DNA of 64,000 nt from Candidatus Villigracilis propinquus (GTDB taxonomy: Bacteria > Chloroflexota > Anaerolineae > Anaerolineales > Villigracilaceae): the NCBI GenBank assembly GCA_016714565.1, contig JADKDM010000011.1, forward strand, positions 1 through 64,000, written 5' to 3'. Position numbers and translations under genes: made by a program. Numbering within the stretch: position 1 is the stretch's first letter; each line of letters begins with the position of its first letter. Below the pieces are notes generated by a model. That model had not been told where the DNA came from and ran no database searches. It was given only the letters and a program-made list of their open reading frames with translations. Below, piece after piece: positions 1 to 7,655 of this stretch.

Positions 1-27
1 ATCTGTTTTCCATAGGTTAAAACAAAA

Positions 28-59
28 AGACCTCCGAGGTTTCGAAACCTCGGAGGTCT
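28..59 (-). terminator. Palindromic terminator after etfA
   Basis: A perfect 16-bp inverted repeat without a loop (arm AGACCTCCGAGGTTTC) is followed on the minus strand by a T-run, as expected for an intrinsic terminator of the etfBA transcript. It resembles the palindromes at 7620-7652 and 36074-36108, which also carry GGTC/GACC in their arms. Confidence 0.7.
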
Positions 60-60
60 G

Positions 61-97
61 CACTTATAACTTATTACTCGTTACTTCTTACTCGCCC
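61..97. repeat. Degenerate heptad repeat
   Basis: On the minus strand the tract reads as successive 7-mers AGTAAGA, AGTAACG, AGTAATA, AGTTATA. It is one member of a heptad family scattered through the window, and lies between the etfA stop and its terminator. Confidence 0.55.
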
Positions 98-1120
98 TTA
101 CTTCCCCAACTTCTTCTTCAACGCTTCCGTCAACGCCGGGAGGATCTGGAACAAATCTCCCACCACGCCATAGCGGGCTTGCTTGAAGATGGGAGCATCG
201 GCATCTTTGTTGATAGCGACGATCACTTTGGCATTGCGCATGCCAACGAGATGTTGAATCGCGCCAGAGATACCGCAAGCAATGTACAGATCAGGCGCAA
301 CGACTTTACCCGTCTGCCCAACTTGATGAGCGTAGGTGATGTAACCACCGTCCACAGCCGCGCGGGATGCGCCGACTGCGCCGCCGAGCAATTGAGCGAG
401 GTCAGTGACGAGCGCAAAGCCTTGCTGGGCGCGCCAGACTTCGGCTTGCTTCTCGTCCATGCCTGCGGGCGGGGTGAGGGATGGGTTGTTCGAAACGCCG
501 CGTCCGCCAGAGACGATGACGCCTGCGTCGCCGAGGTTCACTGCGCTTTCAGATGCAGAGTAGCCTTCCACGGTGGATTTTGCTTCGCCAGCGGCGGCGA
601 CTTTCGTGATCGTGCCGCTCTTGCCTTCTTCGCGATTCGGTTTCGGGAAAGCACGTCCGCGGATGGTTGCCATGACGGGCTTGCCAGAGCACACGGTCTT
701 TTCCAAAACTTTGCCTTCGTAAATGGGGCGGGTGGCGACGAACGATTCGCCGTTCACTTCGAGAGCTGAAACATCGGTGAGCACGCCTGTGTTCAAGTCC
801 ACAGCCGACATGGCGGCCATTTCACGGGTACGAGCAGTCGTCGGAAACAGGATCAGGTTCGGGCTTTGGGAAGAGGCGGCTGCGGCGAGCGAAGTGAGTG
901 TGGAGGCATACGTCTCAGCGCGGTAATCTGTCAGCGAGGCATCATCCGCAACGAGGACTTCATCCGCGCCATATTCCACAGCGGCTTTCGCTACTTCATC
1001 TACACCAGTGCCGAAGACCAACGCGACGGCGGTGCCAAAACTTTTTGCGAGGCCAAGCGCTTCCCACGATGCGGGCTGCACTTCACCTTTGAAGTGATCG
1101 ATATACACAAAAGTTTTCAT
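98..1120 (-). CDS. etfA: Electron transfer flavoprotein subunit alpha
   Basis: This 340-residue protein is the FAD-binding alpha subunit of the electron-transfer flavoprotein, which carries electrons from acyl-CoA or other dehydrogenases towards the quinone pool. The C-terminal half shows the family's FAD signature: a GGRGV segment, GGAVGASRAAVDGG, HQVGQTGK, PDLYIACGISGAIQH and a final INKD-x-APIF-x-x-A-x-YG-x-x-GD stretch. The N-terminal half is the usual ETF alpha/beta fold. Its ATG overlaps the etfB stop in an ATGA junction, so the two subunits are translationally coupled. Length is normal for the family. No partner dehydrogenase or ETF:quinone oxidoreductase is adjacent. Confidence 0.95.
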   Translation of the reverse strand: MKTFVYIDHFKGEVQPASWEALGLAKSFGTAVALVFGTGVDEVAKAAVEYGADEVLVADDASLTDYRAETYASTLTSLAAAASSQSPNLILFPTTARTREMAAMSAVDLNTGVLTDVSALEVNGESFVATRPIYEGKVLEKTVCSGKPVMATIRGRAFPKPNREEGKSGTITKVAAAGEAKSTVEGYSASESAVNLGDAGVIVSGGRGVSNNPSLTPPAGMDEKQAEVWRAQQGFALVTDLAQLLGGAVGASRAAVDGGYITYAHQVGQTGKVVAPDLYIACGISGAIQHLVGMRNAKVIVAINKDADAPIFKQARYGVVGDLFQILPALTEALKKKLGK

Positions 1121-1887
1121 AGCACTTTCTCCGCGATGATTTTGTCAGCAAGTTTTTCGGCGATCTCGGCGGGGGTTTCGCCAGTGATCATTTCGGTGGC
1201 GGTTTCCTGCGCGGGCGGGTTCATCAACTCGGTGCGGGTCACGATGGGGGCGGGGGCTGTTGCGCCGAGGTCACTCAACGACCAAACGGGGATGGTGGCT
1301 TTCGACGCTTTGCGGATGCCCATGAACGACGGGTAGCGCGGCTCGCCAATGCTTTGCACGACGCTCAACACCGCGGGCAGATTCGCCTTCATGGATTGTC
1401 TGCCTTCTTCGAGGACTCGTTCAACGGTCACGCTTCCACCGTCGACTTTGATCTGGCCTGCCAACCCAAGCATTGGCCACCCGAGGACTCTGGCTGTTTG
1501 CGCAGGGGTCAGCCCCGCACCATTGTCCAGCGTCTGCCGACCGAAGACGACCATATCCGCGCCGCCGATCTTTTGGATGGCAGCCGCGAGCACCTTCGCC
1601 GCGCCGACCGTATCGAGATCATTCAACGCTGCATCAGAAACGAGGACAGCTTCATCCGCGCCCATGGCGAGCGCATGTTTGAGCGCTTCTCTCGCGGACT
1701 CAGGTCCCACGCACAACGCGGTGACCGTTCCGCCAGAGGCTTCCTTCTGCTGAAGCGCGCCTTCGACCGCGTACTCGTCGAACGGGTTGATGACCAGCGG
1801 CGCGTCCCCCCAGGATACCTGCCCACCCTCGGCTTTGACTTTCGCCTCTGAGTCGGGTACTTGCTTGATACATGCGATGATTTTCAA
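1117..1887 (-). CDS. etfB: Electron transfer flavoprotein subunit beta
   Basis: This is the beta subunit of ETF, about 256 residues, which binds AMP and docks on EtfA. It begins LKIIACIKQVPDSE, the usual N-terminus of EtfB, and includes GADEAVLVSD and VVFGRQTLDNG segments typical of the family. I chose the TTG at 1887 as start. An AAGGAG Shine-Dalgarno ends 6 nt upstream, and the frame upstream to 1917 adds ten residues (MTENLIKEYI) absent from the family. The stop overlaps the etfA start (ATGA). Upstream lies a block of CGTCATTGCGAG palindromes, so the promoter probably sits in or just below that block. Confidence 0.93.
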   Translation of the reverse strand: MKIIACIKQVPDSEAKVKAEGGQVSWGDAPLVINPFDEYAVEGALQQKEASGGTVTALCVGPESAREALKHALAMGADEAVLVSDAALNDLDTVGAAKVLAAAIQKIGGADMVVFGRQTLDNGAGLTPAQTARVLGWPMLGLAGQIKVDGGSVTVERVLEEGRQSMKANLPAVLSVVQSIGEPRYPSFMGIRKASKATIPVWSLSDLGATAPAPIVTRTELMNPPAQETATEMITGETPAEIAEKLADKIIAEKVL

Positions 1888-1911
1888 GATGTACTCCTTG
1901 ATGAGATTTTC

Positions 1912-2052
1912 CGTCATTGCGAGGAGGGTGCTCTTCCCGACGAAGCAATCTCATGAGCCGTGTTGGGGATTGCTTCGCCAAAGAACGGCTCGCAATGACG
2001 GTCAGAGTAATAAGATTGCTTCGGGCGGAAAACCACCGCCCTCGCAATGACG
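1912..2052. repeat. CGTCATTGCGAG palindromic repeat, left flank of the GIY-YIG gene
   Basis: The block starts CGTCATTGCGAG and ends CTCGCAATGACG, its reverse complement, at 1989-2000. Internal GAAGCAATCTCAT / GATTGCTTCG pairs are also present. A second partial copy (GATTGCTTCGGGC to CTCGCAATGACG) runs on to 2052. The same repeat recurs at 2393-2481, on the far side of the GIY-YIG gene. Confidence 0.8.
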
Positions 2053-2065
2053 GGGACAAATTTAT

Positions 2066-2365
2066 TTATACAAAAAACTCATCGTACAAATCTTTCCACT
2101 CTGGATTCTTGCTTATTATCAAATCCAATTTCTTTTGCCTTGAACCGCCTTTGATCTGTTTCTCGCGGGCGATGGCTTTTTCCATTGTGGTGTATTCTTC
2201 GTAATAGACCAGTTTTGTTACGTTGTATTGGCTGGTAAAACCTTCAACCGTCTTTTCTTTATGCTCTGTCACTCTTCTCAATAAATTACTGGTTACACCT
2301 GTGTAGAGAACTTTATTGTATTTGTTGGTCATGATGTAAATACAAGGATGAAGTTCTCTTTTCAT
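2066..2365 (-). CDS. GIY-YIG domain nuclease, small stand-alone type
   Basis: This 99-residue protein is a single GIY-YIG nuclease domain. The two beta-strand motifs appear as CIYIMTN and VLYTGVT, followed by the conserved Arg/His region (LLRRVTEHKEK) and a later YYEEYTTMEKAIAREKQIK segment with the catalytic-type Glu. Family members are single-strand or structure-dependent endonucleases; the substrate of these tiny versions is unknown. The gene stands alone. It is enclosed by the same palindromic repeat, 13 bp away on one side and 27 bp on the other, which suggests that gene and repeats are linked or move together. Confidence 0.85.
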   Translation of the reverse strand: MKRELHPCIYIMTNKYNKVLYTGVTSNLLRRVTEHKEKTVEGFTSQYNVTKLVYYEEYTTMEKAIAREKQIKGGSRQKKLDLIISKNPEWKDLYDEFFV

Positions 2366-2392
2366 ATATATTCACACTATTTCGTCATTGCG

Positions 2393-2481
2393 AGCCGCGC
2401 TCTTGTTCTCTGCGGCGAAGCAATCTCATGTTCGGGGTATGAGATTGCTTCGGGCGAAAGTGCATCGCCCTCGCAATGACG
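2393..2481. repeat. CGTCATTGCGAG palindromic repeat, right flank of the GIY-YIG gene
   Basis: A complete unit with outer arms CGTCATTGCGAG and CTCGCAATGACG and inner arms GAAGCAATCTCAT / ATGAGATTGCTTC. It can fold into a long hairpin and matches the copy at 1912-2052. Confidence 0.8.
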
Positions 2482-2487
2482 GTGGGG

Positions 2488-2769
2488 CTATCCTAAATAC
2501 GCCATCACTACAAACACATCCATTCCCACAACTGCAACGATGCCGATCATGCTGAAAACCTTTTGCTCCACTTCCCAGCGTTTGCGATTTTTCAATCGCA
2601 TCAGGAAGAACTCCTTGAACGGCATCGGGGAGCGGGTGAGACTGTTATAAAGATCCTGATAATATTTTTCTGTGTTAAACCACAGCCTGAAAGTGTTCGA
2701 AAGGAAGATCAGGCTGAATAGAAGGAAGGCTAGTACAAATCCGAGGGGAGGTTGTTGAATGGGAAGCAT
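2488..2769 (-). CDS. Hypothetical membrane protein, 93 residues
   Basis: I do not recognise a family. The protein has one hydrophobic segment near residues 9-26 (LGFVLAFLLFSLIFLSNTF), a charged middle (RLKNRKRWEVEQK) and a second hydrophobic segment at the C-terminus (IGIVAVVGMDVFVVMAYL), so it probably crosses the membrane twice with a cytoplasmic or external loop of about 45 residues. Its ATG overlaps the stop of the upstream gene (TAATG), indicating a two-gene unit with translational coupling. Confidence 0.6.
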   Translation of the reverse strand: MLPIQQPPLGFVLAFLLFSLIFLSNTFRLWFNTEKYYQDLYNSLTRSPMPFKEFFLMRLKNRKRWEVEQKVFSMIGIVAVVGMDVFVVMAYLG

Positions 2770-3056
2770 TATTTGAAACTTGATTTACTGATAATCTTGC
2801 CGGTTTTCAAGTCCAATTCGCAGAAGACGCCGTCATTGGTAAAAGTGGAGAGGGTGAAATCTTCATTTAGTTTGATGCGTGTATACAAAGAACGTATTTC
2901 TGGCTTTTCCGCCTTCCAGACCACATTTCCGCCTGGGCTAAGGAGGTAGAGATTGGATTCTCCAAACGGGAATCCAATATGAGCCTCAAGAATGACGTTC
3001 CCATCCGCCAGTTGGATTGTTTTTTCGATTTGGGTAAAAAGAGGTTGGATTGCCAT
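2769..3056 (-). CDS. Hypothetical protein, 95 residues
   Basis: A soluble-looking protein of unknown family. The pattern of short beta-strands with GxxxLYLLSPGGNVVWKAE and DLKTGKIISK resembles one or two blades of a beta-propeller (PQQ-like or similar), but a whole propeller would need several hundred residues, so it may be a fragment or a stand-alone module. It is translated immediately before the 93-residue membrane protein (TAATG overlap). No signal peptide is visible. Confidence 0.55.
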   Translation of the reverse strand: MAIQPLFTQIEKTIQLADGNVILEAHIGFPFGESNLYLLSPGGNVVWKAEKPEIRSLYTRIKLNEDFTLSTFTNDGVFCELDLKTGKIISKSSFK

Positions 3057-3337
3057 AAAATTTATCTTTATTCCTCTATGGTGGGGAAGAAGTCCATATC
3101 TGAATTCCTCGGTAAGGTGGCTATATTATATCTCAATACTTCAAAACCTACCGCTCGGTAGGGAGATTTTCCCCAAGCATTCCACTTTAATAACTCACTT
3201 TACGCAGAATGAGAATTTTTTGCCCAATGGCGCTCACATCGTCTGGATGTTCTTTTGGGAGGAAGAATTTCGCGCTGAGCGGTGTTCGTTCCCGCCCGTA
3301 GTCGAAGCATGGATGTGTATGGAGAGTTAATAAAAAA
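3057..3337. other. Non-coding stretch upstream of the hypothetical pair
   Basis: I see no convincing gene here. A minus-strand open frame across 3187-3387 runs into the terminator hairpin and has no ribosome binding site. The block presumably carries the promoter for the minus-strand pair ending at 3056. Confidence 0.4.
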
Positions 3338-3369
3338 AGCCCGACGCGTCTTTCAATGTGCGTCGGGCT
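3338..3369 (-). terminator. Intrinsic terminator of the small membrane-peptide gene
   Basis: Stem AGCCCGACG / CGTCGGGCT with a 14-nt loop, followed on the minus strand by seven T residues. It lies 21 bp beyond the stop of the 38-codon gene at 3391-3507. Confidence 0.8.
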
Positions 3370-3390
3370 AGGGGATGGGATGGTCATCCA

Positions 3391-3507
3391 TCATTTCTCT
3401 TGAACTCCCATGTTGCTGAGTTCATCCGGGCTGTATTGGGATACGAACAGGTCTGAGCCAGCCAGGGCGAGCAATAGAATGACAACCACTACTGCAAGTA
3501 CAAACAT
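3391..3507 (-). CDS. Small membrane peptide, 38 residues
   Basis: A 38-codon frame starts ATG at 3507, with an AAAGGAG ribosome binding site 7 nt upstream, and stops at 3391 just before a strong terminator. It begins with a single hydrophobic helix (residues 2-18, FVLAVVVVILLLALAG) and ends in a short polar tail with DLFVSQYSPDELSN. I recognise no family. A good binding site, a clean transmembrane helix and a dedicated terminator together argue that it is a real monocistronic gene. Confidence 0.6.
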   Translation of the reverse strand: MFVLAVVVVILLLALAGSDLFVSQYSPDELSNMGVQEK

Positions 3508-3656
3508 GATGCAACTCCTTTCTTTGATAGATAATATAACGAATTTTGGGGCAAAAAGATACATCCCCTATCAGTACTGTAATGGATTGACAATGCATTT
3601 TTGAAAGGGATGGAAAGATAACGATGCAGCCAATGATTTTGTTCCCGACCATATTA

Positions 3657-3684
3657 TTGACATTCCGATTATTTGAGATAAAAT
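3657..3684 (+). promoter_or_regulatory. Sigma70-type promoter of tRNA-Leu
   Basis: Perfect -35 TTGACA (3657-3662), 16-bp spacer, -10 TAAAAT (3679-3684). The predicted start near 3691 would leave a short leader before the tRNA. Confidence 0.65.
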
Positions 3685-3706
3685 ACAACCCGCCAACAAA
3701 TGACAT

Positions 3707-3790
<84 letters not shown>

Positions 3791-3793
3791 CTG

Positions 3794-3825
3794 AAAAAGA
3801 GACATGCTTATGCAGGTCTCTTTTT
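3794..3825 (+). terminator. Terminator after tRNA-Leu
   Basis: Stem AAAAAGAGAC / GTCTCTTTTT begins three bases after the tRNA and is followed by more T residues. Confidence 0.75.
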
Positions 3826-3870
3826 CTTTTATTGTGCGGCTCTTCGGCAGCACAGAAAACGGACTTGGGT

Positions 3871-3878
3871 GGTATAAT
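3871..3878 (+). promoter_or_regulatory. Possible extended -10 promoter of gyrA
   Basis: TGGTATAAT fits an extended -10 element (TGn-TATAAT), with no clear -35. It lies about 110 bp before the gyrA start, downstream of the tRNA terminator. Confidence 0.4.
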
Positions 3879-3986
3879 TACACTATAAATACAGGCTTCT
3901 TTCATCTAATGCGGACACGAAGTTTCCACCCATCTTCGTGTCTTTTTATGCCAATTTGACGATTTTTTCCACATTTAAGGACATTT

Positions 3987-6506
3987 ATGGCTGAAGAAAA
4001 TTTGATCGCAGGAAATATCGAGATCGTTGATATTGACGCCCAGATGCGCTCTGCCTATCTCGATTACGCCATGAGCGTGATCGTGGCACGCGCTCTTCCA
4101 GACGCCCGTGATGGCTTAAAACCCGTTCACAGGCGTATTTTGTATGCCATGCACGAATTGGGCATCCGTTCCAATTCTTCCTACAAGAAATCTGCCCGTA
4201 TCGTGGGTGAGGTGCTGGGTAAGTATCATCCGCATGGTGACTCGGCAGTTTATGAGTCCATGGCGCGTATGGCGCAGGATTTCTCTCTACGGTATTTGCT
4301 CGTAGATGGTCAGGGTAACTTCGGTTCGGTGGACGGTGACGCGCCTGCGGCCATGCGTTATACCGAGGCTCGTTTGCAAAAAATGGCCGAAGAATTATTG
4401 GCCGACCTTGAAAAAGATACGGTGGACTTTGGCCCCAACTTTGATGATTCTCTCGAAGAACCCCTCGTTCTTCCTGCGCGGTTGCCGAATCTGCTGCTTA
4501 ATGGGGCATCGGGTATCGCTGTGGGCATGGCGACCAACATCCCGCCGCAGAATCTGCGTGAATTGACAGGTGCGATCAATTATCTGATCGATCATTACGA
4601 CACGATCGAAGATGTGACCGTTGACGACCTGATGAAATTCGTGCTCGGGCCGGATTTCCCCACCGGCGGAATGATCGTCGGAACAGAGGGAATTCACTCG
4701 GCGTACGGAACAGGCCGAGGTCGAATCGTGATGCGCGGTATTGCTCACATCGAAGAGACCAAGGCCGGACGGTATTACATCAATATTACGGAAATTCCGT
4801 ATCAGGTCAATAAATCCACGTTGATCGAACGCATTGCCGAACTCGTGCGCGACGACAAGATCGACCAAATCTCTGACTTGCGCGATGAATCCGACCAGCG
4901 CGGTATGAGCATCATCATTGAGTTGAAGCGCGGTGCGCAGCCCAAGAAGGTGCTGAACCAGCTTTATAAATATACGGCGTTGCAGTCCACGTTTGGCGTG
5001 CAAATGCTCTCGCTCGTGGATGGGGAACCGCGTACCCTGCCGCTCAAGCGCATGTTGCATATCTTCATTGAGCACCGTCAGGTGGTCATTGTCCGCCGCA
5101 CGAATTTTGAGCTGGCAAAGGCGCGTGCCCGCCAGCATATTTTGGATGGATACCTGATCGCGCTCAACAATATTGAAGCAGTCATCAAAACCATCCGCGA
5201 AGCCGAAGATGCGGATGTAGCCAAGACCAACTTGATGACCCGCTTCAAGCTCAGCGAGTTGCAGGCGCAGGCAATTTTGGATATGCAATTACGCCGTCTC
5301 GCTGCTTTGGAACGCTGGAAGATCGAAGAAGAACACAAGCAGGTTCAAGCGACGATCGAATACCTTGAAGACCTGCTTGCTCATCCGAAGAAGGTACTCG
5401 AACTCATAAAATCTGAATTGATCGAGCTGACTGAAAAATACGGTGATGACCGCCGCACACGCATTGCTGCCGACGCGAAGGAAGATATCCATGACGAAGA
5501 CCTCGTTGCGGATGAATCCGTACTCATCAGCCTCACCGAGCGTGGATACATCAAACGCGTGGCTGCATCTGCTTTCCGCTCCCAAAGCCGCGGCGGGCGC
5601 GGTGTGATGGGGCATACGACCAAGGATGAAGACGAAGTAGTCATGCTCATCCCGGCACGCACGTTGAACACTATGTTGTTCTTCTCGGATAAGGGTAAGG
5701 TATATTCCGAGAAGGTGTACCAAATCCCTGATTCTGACCGCGCAACAAAAGGTATTCCGTTGGTCAATGTCCTCTCACTTGAACCAAACGAAAAAGTGAC
5801 AGCGGCCATGGCAGTCGGGGCTTTCTCCTCAGATAGCTTCTGCATGCTGATGACGGGACGCGGCAAGATCAAGCGCGTTGCAATGGAAGAGTTCGCCTCA
5901 GTCCGCCCTTCGGGCTTGATCGCCATGTCTTTGGAAGAGGGTGATCAATTGGGCTGGGCACGCTTGACTTCGGGCAAAGATGAGATCATCATCGTCACTG
6001 AAAATGGACAGGCGCTGCGCTTTAGCGAGGCAAAAGTCCGTTCGATGGGGCGTCAGGCTGCCGGTGTGCAGGGCATCAAACTCAAGAAGGATGATGCCGT
6101 CACAAGCATGGATGTGGTCGAGAAAGACGGCGCGCTGCTGATTATTACCACCAAGGGTTTTGGCAAGCAAACTCCGTTGACCGATTACTCAGCCAAGGGA
6201 CGTGCAACAAGCGGCAACTTTACAATTGACCCGAAAGCCTTGAAGGATATCGGCAAGATCGCAGCCGCGCGTGTCGTTCAAAAAGATGATGATCTGACGA
6301 TCATGACTTCCAACGGTGTGACCCTGCGCTTGAAAGTGAAGGATGTCAAACAGTCAGGACGTGCAACGAGGGGCGTGCATCTCATCAAGCCGCAGGATGG
6401 AGACGCCGTTGCCTCCGTGGCGCGTATCTCAGCCGAGGACTTGAAAAAGGCAGGCGCGCAGATAACTGAAGCCGAGAGGCCCGAAGAACAACCGAAGTTG
6501 GTGTAG
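3987..6506 (+). CDS. gyrA: DNA gyrase subunit A
   Basis: This 839-residue protein is the breakage-reunion subunit of a type IIA topoisomerase. The N-terminal winged-helix region includes ARALPDARDGLKPVHRRILY and the active-site tyrosine context AAMRYTE (about residue 126), followed by the tower and coiled-coil domains. The C-terminal beta-pinwheel has repeated GxGKxxR-type strands. QSRGGRG, a close match to the GyrA-box (QRRGGKG), supports gyrase over topoisomerase IV ParC, although the change from the canonical box leaves some doubt. An AAGGA site 5 nt before the ATG supports the start. gyrB is not nearby. Confidence 0.92.
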   Translation: MAEENLIAGNIEIVDIDAQMRSAYLDYAMSVIVARALPDARDGLKPVHRRILYAMHELGIRSNSSYKKSARIVGEVLGKYHPHGDSAVYESMARMAQDFSLRYLLVDGQGNFGSVDGDAPAAMRYTEARLQKMAEELLADLEKDTVDFGPNFDDSLEEPLVLPARLPNLLLNGASGIAVGMATNIPPQNLRELTGAINYLIDHYDTIEDVTVDDLMKFVLGPDFPTGGMIVGTEGIHSAYGTGRGRIVMRGIAHIEETKAGRYYINITEIPYQVNKSTLIERIAELVRDDKIDQISDLRDESDQRGMSIIIELKRGAQPKKVLNQLYKYTALQSTFGVQMLSLVDGEPRTLPLKRMLHIFIEHRQVVIVRRTNFELAKARARQHILDGYLIALNNIEAVIKTIREAEDADVAKTNLMTRFKLSELQAQAILDMQLRRLAALERWKIEEEHKQVQATIEYLEDLLAHPKKVLELIKSELIELTEKYGDDRRTRIAADAKEDIHDEDLVADESVLISLTERGYIKRVAASAFRSQSRGGRGVMGHTTKDEDEVVMLIPARTLNTMLFFSDKGKVYSEKVYQIPDSDRATKGIPLVNVLSLEPNEKVTAAMAVGAFSSDSFCMLMTGRGKIKRVAMEEFASVRPSGLIAMSLEEGDQLGWARLTSGKDEIIIVTENGQALRFSEAKVRSMGRQAAGVQGIKLKKDDAVTSMDVVEKDGALLIITTKGFGKQTPLTDYSAKGRATSGNFTIDPKALKDIGKIAAARVVQKDDDLTIMTSNGVTLRLKVKDVKQSGRATRGVHLIKPQDGDAVASVARISAEDLKKAGAQITEAERPEEQPKLV

Positions 6507-6512
6507 AAACAG

Positions 6513-6546
6513 AAAGCCCCGAAGCAGAAACGCTCGGGGCTTTTTT
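6513..6546 (+). terminator. Terminator of gyrA
   Basis: Stem AGCCCCGA / TCGGGGCT with an 11-nt loop is followed by TTTTTTATTTTTTT. The next gene is convergent, and the hairpin may serve both. Confidence 0.85.
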
Positions 6547-6574
6547 ATTTTTTTACGAACAGGGCGGATGCAGT

Positions 6575-6799
6575 CTAAATGGCGATCTTTCCCATTACAA
6601 ATAAGAATGATGCACCAATGATGCATACCGTCAGGAACAGCATGAATACGATCACAAAACGCTGAACGGCGGTCATTCCCAGAATGCGGGTTGGTTTTCT
6701 GTTGCCAGCGGATTCGGTCCCTGCGGCGGGTTGGAACTTGGCTTCTTCTTCATCAAGGAATGGCTTGGCTGAAACTTCTTCTCGAAGATTATCAAACAT
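6575..6799 (-). CDS. Small single-span membrane protein, 74 residues
   Basis: No family recognised. The first 45 residues are acidic then polar (MFDNLREEVSAKPFLDEEE...), followed by one transmembrane helix (FVIVFMLFLTVCIIGASFLFVM, about residues 48-69). It is the last gene of a minus-strand run after birA, about 28 bp away, and converges on gyrA. Confidence 0.55.
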   Translation of the reverse strand: MFDNLREEVSAKPFLDEEEAKFQPAAGTESAGNRKPTRILGMTAVQRFVIVFMLFLTVCIIGASFLFVMGKIAI

Positions 6800-6827
6800 G
6801 GGTCACCTCATCTTTTCAAAAAGTATA

Positions 6828-7610
6828 TCACGCCATCGGGCGCAGGCTCACATCTCCAAAGCGGACTATTACGGAGTTGTCATGCAGGTCTTTCAACCGC
6901 AGGCTGCCATCGGATTCAAGACCGTCCACTTTTCCGGTGACGGGAGTTTCGCCTCCTGCTTTAACTTCAACCTGCTCGCCACGAAAGGAAAGCATCTCCT
7001 CCCAGGCATGAATCAACTCATCCGAGCCCATGCGTTCACGCCAGCGAATGAACGCTTCCAGAATGCTGAGCAGGATCTCCTCGCGTGCGTGCGGTATGCT
7101 CCCGAGCATTTCTTCGAGGCTGGTTGCGGGGAACTGCAGCACATCCGCAGGCGGGACGGAATCCCTGAACACGTTGATCCCCATGCCGATCACCAGCGAA
7201 TCCACATCTTCTCCAGACCAGACCGATTCAACCAAAATTCCGGCTGTCTTTTTTCCGTTCAACAAAATATCGTTCGGCCATTTGATGCGCGGAGCGAGTC
7301 TGGTTTGGGTGAGGGAATCTGCTATTGAAAGCGCAGCCAGCCCCACGGTCCGCGAGAGATGCGGGCGCAGCGCCGCGGAGGGGCGCAGGATCAAACTAAA
7401 AGCGAGGGCGCTGCCTTTTGGGGTGAACCATCTTCGGTTAAGTCTGCCACGGCCCTGCGTCTGTTCATCTGCAATGACGATGGATAAGTCATCAGCACCT
7501 GCCGCCGCCCATGCCAGAGCTTCATCGTTCGTGGAGCCAATGGAATCAAACCAGCGCAAGCCGCCGATGTTTATTTTGGAGAGAGTTTTTTTGAGAGAGG
7601 TTTCGTTCAT
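6828..7610 (-). CDS. birA: Biotin--[acetyl-CoA-carboxylase] ligase
   Basis: The enzyme makes biotinyl-AMP and transfers biotin to the carrier lysine of biotin-dependent carboxylases. The 260-residue protein has the biotin-ATP loop QGRGRLNRRWF, the KWPNDILLNGKKTAGILVE segment and the short C-terminal SH3-like domain (GEQVEVKAGGETPVTGKVDGLESDGSL). It lacks the N-terminal helix-turn-helix of bifunctional BirA repressors, so it should be a ligase only (group I). It lies downstream of the M23 peptidase gene, separated by a palindromic terminator. Confidence 0.93.
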   Translation of the reverse strand: MNETSLKKTLSKINIGGLRWFDSIGSTNDEALAWAAAGADDLSIVIADEQTQGRGRLNRRWFTPKGSALAFSLILRPSAALRPHLSRTVGLAALSIADSLTQTRLAPRIKWPNDILLNGKKTAGILVESVWSGEDVDSLVIGMGINVFRDSVPPADVLQFPATSLEEMLGSIPHAREEILLSILEAFIRWRERMGSDELIHAWEEMLSFRGEQVEVKAGGETPVTGKVDGLESDGSLRLKDLHDNSVIVRFGDVSLRPMA

Positions 7611-7619
7611 GTTAAATGA

Positions 7620-7652
7620 AAACCCTAAAGGTCTTTAAGACCTTTAGGGTTT
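7620..7652 (-). terminator. Perfect palindrome between the M23 gene and birA
   Basis: Arms AAACCCTAAAGGTCTT / AAGACCTTTAGGGTTT with a single central T. On the minus strand it follows the M23 gene and is trailed by TTTTC, so it is a likely terminator. It belongs to the same look-alike set as 28-59 and 36074-36108. Confidence 0.65.
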
Positions 7653-7655
7653 GTT

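Noticed and set aside
3187..3387. 66-residue open frame on the minus strand
   Set aside because: It covers the terminator hairpin at 3338-3369, has no ribosome binding site, and its composition does not resemble a protein.
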